Positions 38,201 to 52,060 of a stretch of 64,000 bases of DNA are shown piece by piece. Below the pieces are notes generated by a model. That model was not told the DNA's origin and ran no database searches. It saw only the letters and a program-made list of their open reading frames with translations. Numbering within the stretch: position 1 is the first letter of the stretch; every line of letters starts with the position of its first letter. Source of the stretch: Solea solea (taxonomy: Eukaryota > Chordata > Actinopteri > Pleuronectiformes > Soleidae); the NCBI RefSeq assembly GCF_958295425.1, contig NC_081136.1, positions 31,978,843-32,042,842 of the forward strand, in the 5' to 3' direction. A program made the translations under genes and the position numbers.

Positions 38201-41200
38201 CTTTGTTATACGGAGCAAAGAAACGAAGAAAATGTTCACATTTAAGAAGCTGAAACAATCAGAAATCTTGTTTAAATAATGAAAAAAGCTTCAAACCGAT
38301 TAGTCGATTATCAAAATAGTTGACAATTCATTTAGTAAATGATTAATAATCGATTAATCGAGGATTTTGGCAACATTGGCAACTGATATTAAAACTGATA
38401 TTAAAACACCATACAATAAAGTCTGACTTTAATAGAATGGTGCAAACAGTTTAAACATGTCTAATAGTAAACTGACACAACATGTATTACTGTTAATGTA
38501 ACGATGATGATGAAAATGAAATGTTTTTTTGGAATTGAAATGTTGATGGTGAGAAGTCACACAGATATATTACATTATATGTTATATTATATTATATTAC
38601 ATTATATAGATAGTATCTCTATTACAGTATATAAAACTTGGTGAAGATGATTGATGAAACATAAACAATTTCCCACACGTTTGTAATTAGGATGCATGGC
38701 AAATGCACATTATTGGTTTTTTTTTTATCTCCCTGTGAGCTCACCATCAGCAAAATGCTCTGTGTGCCAGAAGCCACAGATATTAAACTCCAGAAGAAAC
38801 CTTGGGAGGAAGAGAGAGAAGAGGAGAGTGGACAAAGAGAGGAGAGAGAGTCAATTAGGCAGCCTTCATTATAGACCAAAGCAAATTGCAGGCAGCTTTC
38901 ACAAACTGGGCCAGAACCCAAAGTTGTACCATGGGAATATTAAAATGGGTCCCTAAGTTATTCAGCAGTAATTGGAAGCTTTGTCTTAACTCGATAACTA
39001 CCCTGTTGTTTTTAATGGAGGTGCTGTTTGAAGATGCACCACGTGAGTTCAGCCTCAGCAAGTCACAACAGCAAAAACTGAAGTTGTTCTTCTAAATGAA
39101 TATGAGGCCCCTACATGAACTTCCTGTTTCCCAATAATACTAAATAACTTATCCTAAGTTTCAAACCTGTAAAAACGTATTAGACTACTGACCAGTGGTT
39201 TTTTTGCTTAGCTCTACATGTTTTTGTGTGTTTCCCTGTTTCCCAAATACAGCAACTACATGTACTACTTTTTAGAGATTAAACTTTAATCCACTGTACT
39301 TAATGTTTCAATTTGGGGCAGCCATCTCTGGTTGCCCCTGGCAACACTTACAGTAGGAAGTTGGAGAGGAACCACTTGAGGGCTGAAGCCAAACCATAGA
39401 ACGGCTGAAGAGAGAGAGAGAGGGAAGTATAGATTATAGTTACTGCAGAGTCGACTGGATCACTATGATCACTATGGTATAAATATCATGTACCGACTGA
39501 GTTTACTGCACTTACACTGAGGAGCGGACGGGCACTGCTGACTGAGTGTGAGTTCATCTTGCACATGGCCTGGTAGTCGAACAAGGAAACCCTAAGGGAA
39601 CACACACACACACAAACACACACCAACATAACCATCACAAATAAATGCCTAACCCTAAAACCAGGTCTTAACCTTCGTTAAAAGTTGTGTGGACCAGCCA
39701 AAATGTCCCCACAAGGTCAAAATGTGCCCACAAAGGTAGTTTTGCTTGACAATTGGTCCACACAGCCTACTAAAGACATGTAAATACACACACACACAGA
39801 CAATCTATTTCATTAAATCTATTTTACTAATTTATATTGGTTCCTTGACCCGCTCCACTAGACCTTTGAAATAAAAACCCTGGTTTATAACTTAGCATAT
39901 AAATACAAGTAAAACTGAATTGATTTTCTATGCTAAATTGATATATTTGGAGCCTGCATGTACAAACACAAGAACATGTACTGTAGATATGCACAGTTGT
40001 TTAGATGCACAGCCACCGACGCTGGCGCATGCTCGAAACCTGTTATGTAATATCCTGTGTCAAATGAAGCGTGAACAAATCTTTTAGTAGTTTAAAAATA
40101 GCCCGTCACTCATGACTTCAAACATAAAAGATGGGGCAAAAAGTAAGAGGGGGAAAGAAATCTAGAGCAGACAAAGATACTCAGAGGGGAGCAAAAAGAG
40201 GTTATTTACACCACAAACACCAACATGGGTGAATTAACTGCTGTCAGTCGACAGAGAGAACAACACAAGGCAGAGACCACGACATAAAATCAAAGCTCGT
40301 AAGTCTCGCGTCAGTAAAGAACACCCTCCAGGCCATGGGTTTCATGCATACTAATGTAAGGCTGAGATCTATTAAGAGCCAAGATTTACAAGCTGACCTC
40401 CAGGTGAAGTCGATTATAGTGTCATAAGCATGAAGTCATGTAGTAAATCCAACTCAACAGCTACAGATGTTTAATCTCGTCCAGGACAAAGTAACTCCCC
40501 TTTAAAGATAGACAACGCATGAAGTGATCACAGGTTTTACCTTTTGAACATGCCCATTCTGATCAGCGTGGTCATCACCGATCCATCGATTTCTCCAAAG
40601 AACCTCCCGGCCTATCGGGAAAGAGAGGAGCCAGACGACGCACCACGTGAAATCAACTGATGAATCAATTAAATTCCTGTCAAAATAAACTGCCCCCTCA
40701 TTAGCGCTCATCCCTGCCACTTTCACCCCAGTGTGAACTGTGTGATTAATTATTCATTCCCGATGCTACCGTGTGTGTGTGTTGGTGAGTCATGTATGTT
40801 ATGACACAGAGTCTGTAGAGGTGGGCCACAACAACCGTCCTGACAAAACATCGCCGCACTGTCACTTATTATTAACAAATTACATCTCTGTGTTGTTTTT
40901 TTTTTTTCCTTCCCCAAAAACAAATGAACAAAAAACTACACACGCGGTAATTTAGTGGTGCCTTTTCGTGAGGTTGCCAGGCAACAAGCGGAGGCCAATC
41001 TAACGAGATGGTGAGTGTGTGTTTAATTCTTAAAAATAACAAACTATTCCTTTAACATAGTCTCCATCATTGCATAAAAACACATGGATACACAATTTAT
41101 GAATTGTCATATCAGTTGAGAATGTAGCTATTTTCTGATATTTCTGATTAACAAGCACATGTTCGAGTTCAGATTTAGATTCAAAGTCTGTTTCTTCTCG

Positions 41201-42726
41201 TGTTGGTGATTAACACTGACATGAATATGAGCTCTCAAACAATGATGTCAATGTGAGCGTGTTTGTGTGTGAACTCACGTCGTTCCGTTGTTTAGAAATC
41301 AGGACAAAGCCATTATTGTCAATCACATAGCACTCAATATCCTGAGAGGGAGCAATGAGACAGAGACAGACCAAGTCAATCACACGCACAAAGAAACCAA
41401 GGAGTATTTCTACACCTGTGTCGAAATATGGCCTCACAATGTTGAGGAAAGAGATTAAAAAAATCATAAATCTGCCCGTTCAACTACATCTGCATGGTTT
41501 TGTGTAAATAACAGACTTGGGTGAGAACACATCCTCCTTGGCAGAGGCAATAAAACGCAATAATTCATACCAATATTACAAAGTTGGATAATACATCCTG
41601 TTTTCGTCTGGGCTTGAGTACCCACATGTTCCAGTTACATCATAAATTCATGCTCGCTTGCTTTACTCACAACACTGCCACAGCGAAGAGGACAGATCCC
41701 TTCAACGTCGGAGCACTGGAGGGCAAACAGAGGCAGAGAGAAGGCAGCCAAGTGTTAGCGACGTGTCTCACCAGTCACCAATCCAGTTAAAATAACAGAG
41801 GTGATTGTGCGAGTGAGAGGAGTTGAGGCCATGTTTGTGTAAGCGAGAATATTTGAACACAAGCTCCGTCTGCATTCTGTCTGTGGAGGTGTGAAGACGT
41901 GAGGAAAGAAACTGTGCGCGGGTGAGAAAACATTAATTAGTGTGCGATAAAGCTCGTCTACCTGAGAGTGTTTGCACATCCTCCAATTTCTGCGACTTTG
42001 TGGATGTGAGTGTGTAATCTTTTTAACGCGGGTGTGAAGATGACTTCACTGAGCTCGGCAGGTGCTAGAAAATGTTAAATTTGGTTCAGAGTGATGCTTT
42101 GAAAAGTGAGAAGCAGGGAAGAATTATTCATACTCACATCTGTGTCATTTGGCTGAAACAAAACAAGAACATTACTTCAGTTAATGACGTGTAAGTTGAT
42201 GCACAGTCTAGACTTCTCGTCTTTATTCATTCATTCACTCTCACTTAGCCGCTTACAAAGACATTCACTCAGTCAAAGAAAAAACATTTATTTTTATGAA
42301 TTAATGTTTGAGTTTTCAAGCAGAACTAATAAAAAAAAGAAACAAAAAAATGTTGCTTCCCTTGCACTGAGGTAAAATGCCCTTTATAAATATAACTGCT
42401 TTTTGTATAAATAAAACATTATGTACACATCTCTCACCCAACAGTGGAGAGGTTGTGAGTCAAAATGTCAGTTGTTTTCCTCTTGACTTCAGGGTCACAT
42501 GTTATGTCCACGGCACCTCTGCGTGTGGATCAGTGTTACGATGGACAATATGTCTTTGAAATCACGGTCAGGCGATACAGAGCGTGTCAAAGTGCGAATG
42601 AGACGATCTATCATCCTTTTCAATCCTATTAAGTTGCACGTCTTTCTCCCTGCCTCCAGAAATAAAGTACGATGCAGTGAGAGCGCTGACAGAAATGACG
42701 CAAGGAGGAAAAAGGTGATATATTTA

Positions 42727-42762
<36 letters not shown>

Positions 42763-44825
42763 CATACGTATGTATGCTGTATCTGTCTGTGTCAATTATG
42801 TACAGTCAAACAAGTTTAAAGAATTTAAATTCCACAATTAACTCTGTTTCACTCAAAACTCAACCTTTCATTTGTAACATGATAATGTTGTTGCGCCTGA
42901 TGGTGGCACGAGATAAAAAGTTGTAGTATCAGTGAAAACAGCAAATTTGCAACACTTTCAAGCATTATAACAAAACGCAAAATAATAGTTTTATATTATA
43001 GTTGATTGAGAGAAATGGTGAGATCAAATGATCAGTTACCTGTAAATCAACAGATGGACTGAGATACGGCTGGTGAATACAAATCTAAACTGTAAGCAAA
43101 GAATAAAAACTAGACTAGGACTAGGCTTTGTTTTCTAGTTTATACACATTATCACATGCACAGGAATATCATCTCTTCTTTGTGAAACACTTCTACTCAG
43201 TATCTCAAACAGGTTGCATTCCTCCATCCAGTGATTTCTAAATCCAAGCAGCACATAAAGCTGTTCCCTCAGACCTTGTGTCGGTAAATGTGTCGTGTCT
43301 GGGAAGCTCCAGGAGGAGTTCAAGGTGACGGCAAGGGCATTAATTACCGCCCATACCCAGAAACTCAATAGAACAGTTTCTCCCTGCAAGTTTGCTCACA
43401 AGCTAAAGCTGGGGACACACTACACTGCTTTCACAGTCGTTACCGATTTTAAAAAGACACACTAACCTACTGGTTTCAGCAGCATTTTCTATGGATGGTT
43501 GAAAGTCTGGGGATGACTACGACGGAGTATTAGGGCCTTGCATTAAGAAAAGAATATTTTATAATTAATGTCGACTTTAATCTCAACATTTTGTCTGCAC
43601 AGAAGCGGCCACTGAATCCAGACAGTCAGTCTCAGACGTGGTTGGAATGTGAACGTGAGTTTTTGACCTGCTGAAACTCTTTTCTAAAGTAAAGACACTC
43701 TCTCTTTAGTCGCGTTACCAATCATGCAGAACTCAGAAGTTGCAACCCTGGACACCCAGTGCATGTCCTAATCCGCAAGATATTCCAATTTTATTCTTTA
43801 AATTTCAAATTTAATCTCAACATGTCCTAATTAAATCTCAAACAACTTTATTCTCAAATTTTTGAGTTTAAAGTCCACAAAATGTGTCTGCAGTTCAGTT
43901 CACGCTACCAGACTGCGTCGTCTCAAAAAATTCAAACGTGTTCAAACTGTCGCCAACTAGTGCTGCAGGTGCAGACTCCGCCCACCATCTTGGGTAAAAA
44001 AACTATTTATATAGTTTAATGGGTTTTGCTATGACATCAAACTAATTCCATGCAGTTTATACATTTAAGACAACACATAAGACTCTGTTTCTCAGGGAAT
44101 GTGTTTTATGTGAGGGAAAACTGTAGAGTCTTTTAAAATATGTCAAAATGCAAATTTTAAAGTTTTTGATTTTCATTAGTCTCACAACACGTCCACTCCG
44201 GTACAAATACAGCATTTCGGCAGTGAACTGTGAGAGATATTACAGTATGTAGAGTTTATACTGAACACTTTTAAGGTTGTGGGTTCTGATTTAACTTCCA
44301 CTCCGTCATACACATGCATTATTTTGAAACCCTATAGACACAGACAGAGCACAGAGTGCTGCACAGTCATGTCACATTACCATTCTGGAGGATTTCCATT
44401 AGACGGAGACTCATATTTTATTCTTACGCATCCAAATTCATAATTCATAGACTAATAATGTCTTATTTTAAGCTAACTTAATACAGTAGCTTTAACGTCA
44501 GATGTGATTTATACGACTTACGCAACCCCACTTCTCTGAGGTCTGCAGACTTTGTGCTGAGGTCGTAAAATGAATGATTTTTTATGTAGTTAGCAATGAT
44601 TTATAGGATTAATATTTGTTCACTTCCATAAAAAGTTGATGATGACGGGGCGTGACAACCATTGATCTGCAGTGGATAAGGGGCATTATGCCATTTATAA
44701 TGAATGAAAACACTGCCACATGTCCTTTTGCGTACAGGTATTTCATTCAGGATTCAGCACTGGTACTTTTTCCTTCACCCTCAAGGGAACTGAACCCTTA
44801 AAATAAACCATACAGAGGATTTCAT

Positions 44826-44861
<36 letters not shown>

Positions 44862-46295
44862 AAATATGCAGCCAAGCACATACTGTTAGTGCAAGCAAAC
44901 ACAAACCATACAAAATAAAGAAGTGAAAACATGACAGGGAGATAGCATGATAATGTAATCTGTGAAATATTGAAAAACTGAAGGAAAACAAATTGCAGTT
45001 GAGAAGGACGATTAGAGCAAAGTGAATTTCGTAGAAGAGATTTGGAAGGGGACGGTGCAAATGAAAATGAGAGACCGTGCAGCATAAATCTTGTACATAA
45101 CTATTGCAGATGCTGCTAATGAGTTCTTAGTTGATGAATGTGGACAAAACATCACGTTTGTGCACAGACGGATTCGCATATGGTTCCTGCCAAAGCGACA
45201 CGTATTAGCAGACGCATACATATACGGGGCACTCTATTATTCACACCTCTGCAAACACACATACATTTACACACAACACATTTTGGGGGGGGTTTTCTGA
45301 GCCACGTGGTCGTAGCTATCCATCATTTAGTGGCTAGCCAGCGGACTTAATGCTCTTCTAACTGCTGTCATCTACAGCCGTGTGAGCAAAGGAGGAGAGC
45401 GGCCAAGCTATCAATCACCCACTACAGCAAAAGGTGCTACGCCAAATTAAGCTAATGTTCGCTTGAAGGTGTATAGAACCATAAAGATTATGCCGCTGAA
45501 AATCGGCACCGCTGGAACTCTCAGAGCAGCTCACACAGCAAAATATCTATGAAAAACAACTCATTTTGTTTGAGGCAGAGTATGGTGACATAGAATAGTC
45601 TGCAATACACTTTGAAGTTTGAATGCAGTAATTAAAATAATGAAGCAAAAATCATCCTTGACTTCTGTAATATTTGAAATACAGTCTATGTCTGTTACTG
45701 GAAGATACCAGAGCTTCATTGTCATCAGGGTATTTGATTAATGTTTATGGTGTGAACGTGGAATAATAATGTTTAAGGGAGAAGACAATCAAACGTGTAT
45801 GTTTACAAGTAAACAGATTAATTAATTAAAACATAATCCTTTCATCAAATGGATGGACATGGATGCTAAAGGATGTTATGATGCAGTAGAACGTACAATA
45901 CACAATTCATCTTTTTTTATACGAATATTAAAAAAATACAATATGAATGCCTGAAACAATAATGCAACAATAGCAGGCTTTTAAATCTCAAACTTTATAT
46001 AGCAGTGCTTGACATTCATGATTCATATTTTAAATGACATGTGGTTTTGACGACTCAATGTCATTGCTTAGAAAAGACAACTTCGCTTAATGTCAGCTAT
46101 TTTTCACCGTACTACATCTAAGGGTTGTTTTTCTTTATTCAATTATTATTATTGTTATTATGTCAATATCTTGGAATTTACCTCCTGATACATAAACTAT
46201 AGTGCGTCACATTGAGTGTGTGTATGTATTCACCTGTGTCGTGATGGCCCAGAATCTGGACTCCAACACTTCTAGAGTCATCTGGACACCAATGG
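35266..46295 (-). CDS. cacna2d4: Voltage-dependent calcium channel subunit alpha-2/delta-4, partial (C-terminal half)
   Basis: Alpha-2/delta subunits are extracellular, membrane-anchored proteins that traffic and tune Cav channels; type 4 acts in photoreceptors. Thirteen minus-strand exons join in frame: 46234-46295, 42138-42152, 41671-41715, 41279-41341, 40541-40611, 39516-39591, 39352-39404, 38745-38800, 37242-37262, 36414-36534, 35805-35920, 35490-35572, 35266-35358 (stop TGA 35266-35268). Recognisable blocks: [94 protein letters not shown]. The end [10 protein letters not shown] plus a ~20-residue hydrophobic tail fits a GPI-type anchor signal. Type 4 is preferred over type 3 because of [13 protein letters not shown] and the SARPLLSP region. 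The VWA and Cache parts lie upstream and were not found in this window. One intron is AT-AC, and two exons are microexons. Confidence 0.85.
37242..37262 (-). CDS. cacna2d4: 21-nt microexon of cacna2d4
   Basis: Bounded by ATTCAG and GTGAGT on the minus strand, it contributes about seven residues (AKTSFSVS across the joins) that line up with the AKSVF...H region of human CACNA2D4. Its phase fits the exons on both sides, and without it 38745-38800 would join 36414-36534 in frame but lack these residues. Confidence 0.65.
37370..37550 (+). mobile_element. Relic of a LINE reverse transcriptase
   Basis: The plus-strand translation contains [20 protein letters not shown], which matches the YNDA.RILL..PR pattern near the C terminus of fish LINE reverse transcriptases. 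Only this short piece is readable. It overlaps no exon. Confidence 0.5.
38022..38375. mobile_element. hAT-type MITE, diverged copy
   Basis: Starts AGAGCTGCAACTAACGATT, with repeated ATCGATTAATC motifs, an inner TTCACATTTAAGAAGCTGAA stretch, and ends in AATCGATTAATCGAGG. The interior matches the element at 8255-8502 in the opposite orientation. The right terminal repeat has decayed. Confidence 0.7.
39640..39805 (-). repeat. Dispersed fish repeat flanking a (CA)n tract
   Basis: Contains GTGTGGACCAGCCAAAATG, TCCCCACAAGGTCAAAATG and a trailing ACACACACAC run. The pairing of a GTCC(C/T)CACAA segment with (CA)n is common in teleost DNA. Confidence 0.4.
42138..42152 (-). CDS. cacna2d4: 15-nt microexon of cacna2d4 (PNDTD)
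   Basis: The minus strand has a strong polypyrimidine tract and TTTCAG acceptor, then 15 nt encoding PNDTD, then GTGAGT. Phase 0 on both sides lets it be skipped. Mammalian homologues run directly from the preceding to the following exon, so this is probably an optional insertion in the extracellular region. Confidence 0.65.
42718..42772 (+). repeat. (TA)n microsatellite
   Basis: About 50 bp of TA repeats with interrupting CATA units, in a cacna2d4 intron. Confidence 0.9.
44825..44858 (+). repeat. (CA)n microsatellite
   Basis: About 16 uninterrupted CA units in a cacna2d4 intron. Confidence 0.9.
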
Positions 46296-49200
46296 CTACA
46301 AAAGAGAAAGAGAGAGAAAGTGAAAGGTCAATTACGTTCAGCAAAATGAACCAGATCGCTAAAAAACAATAAGCTCAAATGGATAGGGTAGACTTAAGGA
46401 TAAAGAAGGGCAGGGAAAAAAAGTAAGTGGAATCAATCATGAGAACGTGAGGAGGGTAGAAGAGAATATGAGATGTATATGTAGATGTATTTGTGCATAG
46501 AAGGATAAAAGAAGGACAACATGACTGAGACTGAGGCTTGGAATCAAACCAAGGTGCTCCCCCGTCTAGTAAAGGCAAGCGTCCACTGCAAACATTAACA
46601 GCACATGCTGAAAGTGTCATGGCAACGGAATGGAAGCAGAAAGAAAACAAAGTGCTCGGCATGTGGCTGCACAGCGTGATCTTTCCAGTATTATCATTGT
46701 CAGTTTATGATGCACTCTTTGCCTTTTTATTCATCCTCTCATCTTTTTTCTGTTCTACAGGGTTTCGTGCAGTTCCATCGATGTCACGGCAAGAATTAAA
46801 CTCGCCGACTAATATAAACAAACAACACAGAAAAACATGTATAACATGTGTTAATATGATCATTCGATGAATATTCAGTTCTAGCGTAAAAAAATCCAAA
46901 TCAAGATCGACCAACTTTTTCCAATTTTCATCAGTGAGTGTCGTTTATTCAGGTGTGACGCAGATCAGTTGACTTTTGGGATCAGTAGCAGTTATAATTA
47001 AACGAATAGCACTTTTACAGCTGTATATAACAGCTTAAAAAAGCCAGTAAACAAACGTTTTATACACAGTCGTACTAATGAAAACTGGAAGTGGCAGAGA
47101 AACTGCCAGTAAAATACTGTATATGTAGGAGTAACAACAGCTGTCAACGACGGCCGTGCTGTAATGCACTTTAAACTGCAGTTTAAACGCTGGTGATTCT
47201 TTTGGAAGCAATAGCAGACCATAAACGAAGAGAGGGACTGTAATTTTAGCAGTTAGAGACGGGAACGTGAATGAGCAGATTACTGTCTCAGGGTGAGCGA
47301 CTCTATCTTTCTCCCGGTTCTCAGGCTGGTGGAGCAGATGACGAGCGGCTCTGCAGATCAGCTACGCCTTCAGATATCAAATTATGAAAAACCCCCTCTA
47401 CAGTAAGTGACCTTCTGAGCCTCCGCATTGCTGTGTGAACTGACTGTTCTTAGAGAGTGTGTGTGTGTGTATTCCCGTGTCTACATGCACTTGTATGTGT
47501 CCATCCTTACAAGCCTAGAATTAGAGTCCACACAAACCTACATGTTTGTATATGTTGCACACAAATGCATAAACACACACACACACACACACACGTATGG
47601 TGGCAAAATAATTGCTTAGGGCTTGCACGTCCGTCAGCATTTCAGTCAGCCTGGGAATGAAAAAAAGAAACTTTAATTGCATAAGTTCTCAGAGCACACA
47701 TACTGTATACACCCACACAGACCATAAACACACACACACACACAGAGAGCGAGGGAAGGGATGACACTTCATATCAGCATCAAAGATTCAGCGTTTTTTT
47801 CCCAGCTTGCTTTTTACAGCCACTCAGGGAAAGCCTCATAATACACACACAGAATATACTGTGTAAACACAGGCCTACACACACACACACACACACATCA
47901 CTTTCTCACGTCACTGCACATACAGTGAAGGTACGCATACTGTATGCGACGTCAGGCATAGGAGAATAGGAGAATAACTGTAAATTCTGGATTCAACATC
48001 AAGTTGTTTCTTTTACAGATTACAATAAATACTGTCTCATTTTAACTTTGCCTTGCTTTGCTTTATTTATCTAAGTCACATTACCTTCCTGGGTCCTGTG
48101 TTTACATTTGTAGTTTTTATTTATTAGTTTCAGTTCACTGTCCTTGATACGCATACATGTCATAAAACTAAACTAACTCAACTATTACACCGAGGGTAAT
48201 GTGTGGAATCTGTGTGTTTCTGTGACGGATGTGATGTCATCAGTCATGTACACACGTGTGTTAGGACGATTCATACATTGTTTATGTCTGGAGTTAAGTG
48301 TTAAATGTATAAACAGAAACTGATAGAAAACGTTTGTTTGTGATGAGTGAGTTTTTTGGGCTATTTGAGGACTTTCCCACATACTCACACCCCCACCTGG
48401 CCTTGAAGTCATCTCCCTCCACAATAATCTCAGATAAAGTGTTGGAAGGCCATTATGGAGGTCAGCAGTAATCTGCCTTCCCTCCTTCTCGGAGGCTGAC
48501 AGGCAAAATCTAATTAAAACCATCACATTGATCTTTGTGTGTGTGTGACAGAGTGTGTGTGTGTGTGTTAGTACATGTCTGCAGTCGGCTGTGAGGACAA
48601 ACTTCAATTCAAGCCTATCTTTGTGACGACATTTTGGTTAATGGTAAAGGGTCTGTACTGATCCAGAGCTTTTCCAGACTCGATGGCCACTCAAAGCCGC
48701 TTTACACTACAATTTCTTTCTATCACATACAGTATCTTTCATACCCATTCACGTCACAGGAAGAGACATGAGCAAAAGAATCAAGCCGAACTGCAGATCA
48801 GTTGAAAAGACTTAACAATCCTAAAAATGTGGGTTAATCTCCAACAATTACCAGGGAAATGTCTTAAATCTCAACATTTAACAAAGAAGTCTGGTGTATT
48901 TAGCGACAGCACTGCTGATCGTGAGCGGAGAGCGGCATCACAAACCCTGCCGCAGTATTTCAGTCCAGTGACTGTGTCAGACGGAGTCTGTGCTCCGGTC
49001 ATGGAGGAAGTACTGAACAAATATTTCTAATTAACTGATGCTAATGATTCAGTTACACTGAAAACAAGTCAGCCATGCATTGATGACTCCGTCCACATTA
49101 AGGTTCTATGTTGTAGTGGAAAACCAACCTAACCTAAAATAGGTGCCCCCTACGGTAGTATAAATAACTTGGGTGTGTTGTCATCAAGTAGTGATTTGAC

Positions 49201-51954
49201 ACAGGTTCGACTCCCACGTTAGACTTTTACACGTGACACACTATTATGTCATTGTGTGTAAGTTACTGCCTAGCACTGTCTTTTCTAGCCCTAACAATAA
49301 CCTCACTAACATTTGTGCCTAGTTGAGTTGAAAAATACTGGTGCACTATTCAGGGGTTGGCCAAAACGACCCATAGATACGATACAGTTGGAGGACAGGT
49401 TGGATTATATGTATGAGTGTCCCCACTAAGGAGGCTGTACCAGATTGTGTATATGTGTGTGTGCGCTAATGCGACAGCGTATCTTGTACATTCACAGTCT
49501 GAGTTGCAATTAGCGTGAGCTGTCAATCACTTTCAAAAGGAAATGAATAATTGAAAAAAAATAAATAAATAAAAAAATTCCAGCAACCAAGAGCTGTAGT
49601 TAATTGGTTATTGCATTAATGAGATAGAGAGATGAGAGACGGAGAGATGTGAACTGTGAATGACGGGGGAAATGAATGTGTGAGAGAGCAAAGGGGCACT
49701 GGAACAAGGGAGAGCAGGCTCACTGCACTGTTGCCTCAAGATGTTGCCAGACAAAATATACATTAGGGCATTTTGTTTTGTAGCACAAGACAAGTGGTTA
49801 TGGAGACAATAACAAAGATTGATGAGTCACTGCTGCTCAGCAGGTAAAGCAGTCACCTAGTGACGTAAAGCTGTGTTTTTACATTTACATATTTATTGAC
49901 ATGAACTGAAGAGAAATCCTCAAGTTGTGTTCATAAATATGCATACACCTACACACAACACTTGTGTGCTGATTCTGTTTGCACTGCGGTTCTGATTTAT
50001 TGCGACTCTACAAGTATTAGGATTCAACAGTAGAGATAAATGTGATTTTCTTTTCAGACGTAAACCGAAATTGAATGATACATTTATTGAGACAATAAAC
50101 CAAGAATCCTATATCCAAAGTCTCCCATTTATCTAAATCGAATTGGACAGTGATGTATAACACATACAACGGAAGTTTGGAGAAGTATGTCTTTAAAATA
50201 ACAGTTTCATTGTTCATGAATGCTCTAAAATGACTGTATCTTACAGTAGCCCAATGGCAAATGCAACTTTTAGCTGTTTACGTTCATCAAGCTATTGGAA
50301 ATATCTTTAATCTAGAGGAGATTTTTAAATCTTCTTGAAAAGAATCCAGATATATTTATTGTTTTGATTCTTTTCCCCACCCCTACTACAGCACCTACCT
50401 GTGACTCATGTGTGTTCATAAATGTTTGACATCGTTTACCGTGTTGTTGTGTTAAATGACCGGTGAGAAGATGTAGAGCCATTGGAGACTAGGCTAAGTA
50501 TATAAGACACACACCCACACACATATGCATGTTGACGGATATAACTTTGGAGGATATTACATAACCTTGAATTCATTTGTCCAGACTGGACTTACATAAA
50601 CCACTGAACCAGAAATCAACATCTGTCTGCAAGTGGACGCTTACTGGTCTTTAGAATGTGTTCCCTCCCCTCCAAAGGAAAATACACATGTAACAGGAGG
50701 TAATTTAGTTAATTTCTGTATATTTCACACATAGATACACACACACGTACAGTATAATAGGCATACAGAGGTGGAAACAAAGCAAGGAAGCGTGAGCTGC
50801 AAACAGACACGCACGCGCAGGCAGCGAGAAAGGTCATCGCAATGAAAGGAACAGATTAATTGTTGTAATGGAATCAGGTGGCCCAGGTGGTATGAGAGGG
50901 ATGGAGGGATGAAGAGGAACAAGAGAGAGGGAAGGAAATGAATAAGACAAAAAAAAAAAAGGCAGACGGGATAAAAGATTAATTGATTTTTAATAATGTG
51001 TTATGAGTTGGAAAAGCTTTTCATTCTTTACCAAGTACGGCTATTAATAATGGAGGAAGTGAGATCAAATGGTTGTGGGGGTGTGTATTACTCATTCTTT
51101 CTCATTTGTGTGTGTGTGTGTGTGTGCGTGGACAAGAGGACAAAAAAAAGTTTTTGCTTAGTTGAAATTATTGCGGTGAGATGAAGTTTGACTAACTGGA
51201 AGCCAAGGAGAGTGAAGGAAAGCGCCCAAGAGCCTGGATCACGGTTAAAGAACAAGTAATGCTCTTTAAAAACAATAACAAGGTGACTGCAGATGAGTAT
51301 TCTTGCCTCTGTATTTGCCCTTGAAACCAAATATATCTGCATTGCACTGAATCTCCCGAGGCTTTTGATGTCAGACCTTTAAATGTCTCTATTTAGAGGA
51401 GAGAATTAGTGGCTGCTTTTTTTTTTGCTGTCTTGTGTGTTTTGATAATAACAAAAGCAACGGATTCACCAAAGTTGCAGTTTGGCTCCTTTGATGCTTG
51501 GGAGTTTTAAAAGTGTATGATGTTCCACTTGAAGTGATTGTGGACAACATGATTACTGTTTATCTGAGCAAATGTCAAAGTCTAATTATGTCTCTCTTGC
51601 TCCCTTTTGTAGGTCTTTCTTTTATACACACTGTCAGTGTGAACTCCCACAAACATACACAACAAGGCTCACAAAGACACGATCATACCAGTGGAGACAC
51701 GCACACGGGGTTATAGTTTTCTCACTCACTCGCTCACTCACTAAAAAAAAAAACCCAAAACATTCTCTCTGGCTTACTCACAAACATAAAGACGTATAAT
51801 TACAGTTTTGATCAAAACAACTGCCAACTTTATCAAAGAGCTCTGGTCCTTTTTTAAAACCACATTTGTGAATATGTCTATTATCTATTACCATTATGTG
51901 ACTGAAAAAACGACAACTCTCATTCATTCTAATCTAATTGTTGTGTTTGCAAAG

Positions 51955-52060
51955 GTACGAGACGAGACGAGACGAGAAGAGAAGAGAAGAGAAGAGAAGA
52001 GAAGAGAAGAGAAGAGAAGAGAAGAGAAGAGAAGAGAAGAGAAGAGAAGAGAAGAGAAAA
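51955..52060 (+). repeat. (GAGAA)n pentanucleotide repeat
   Basis: About 20 copies of a GAGAA/GACGA pentamer form a ~100-bp pure purine strand. It creates a long spurious ORF on both strands. Confidence 0.95.
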
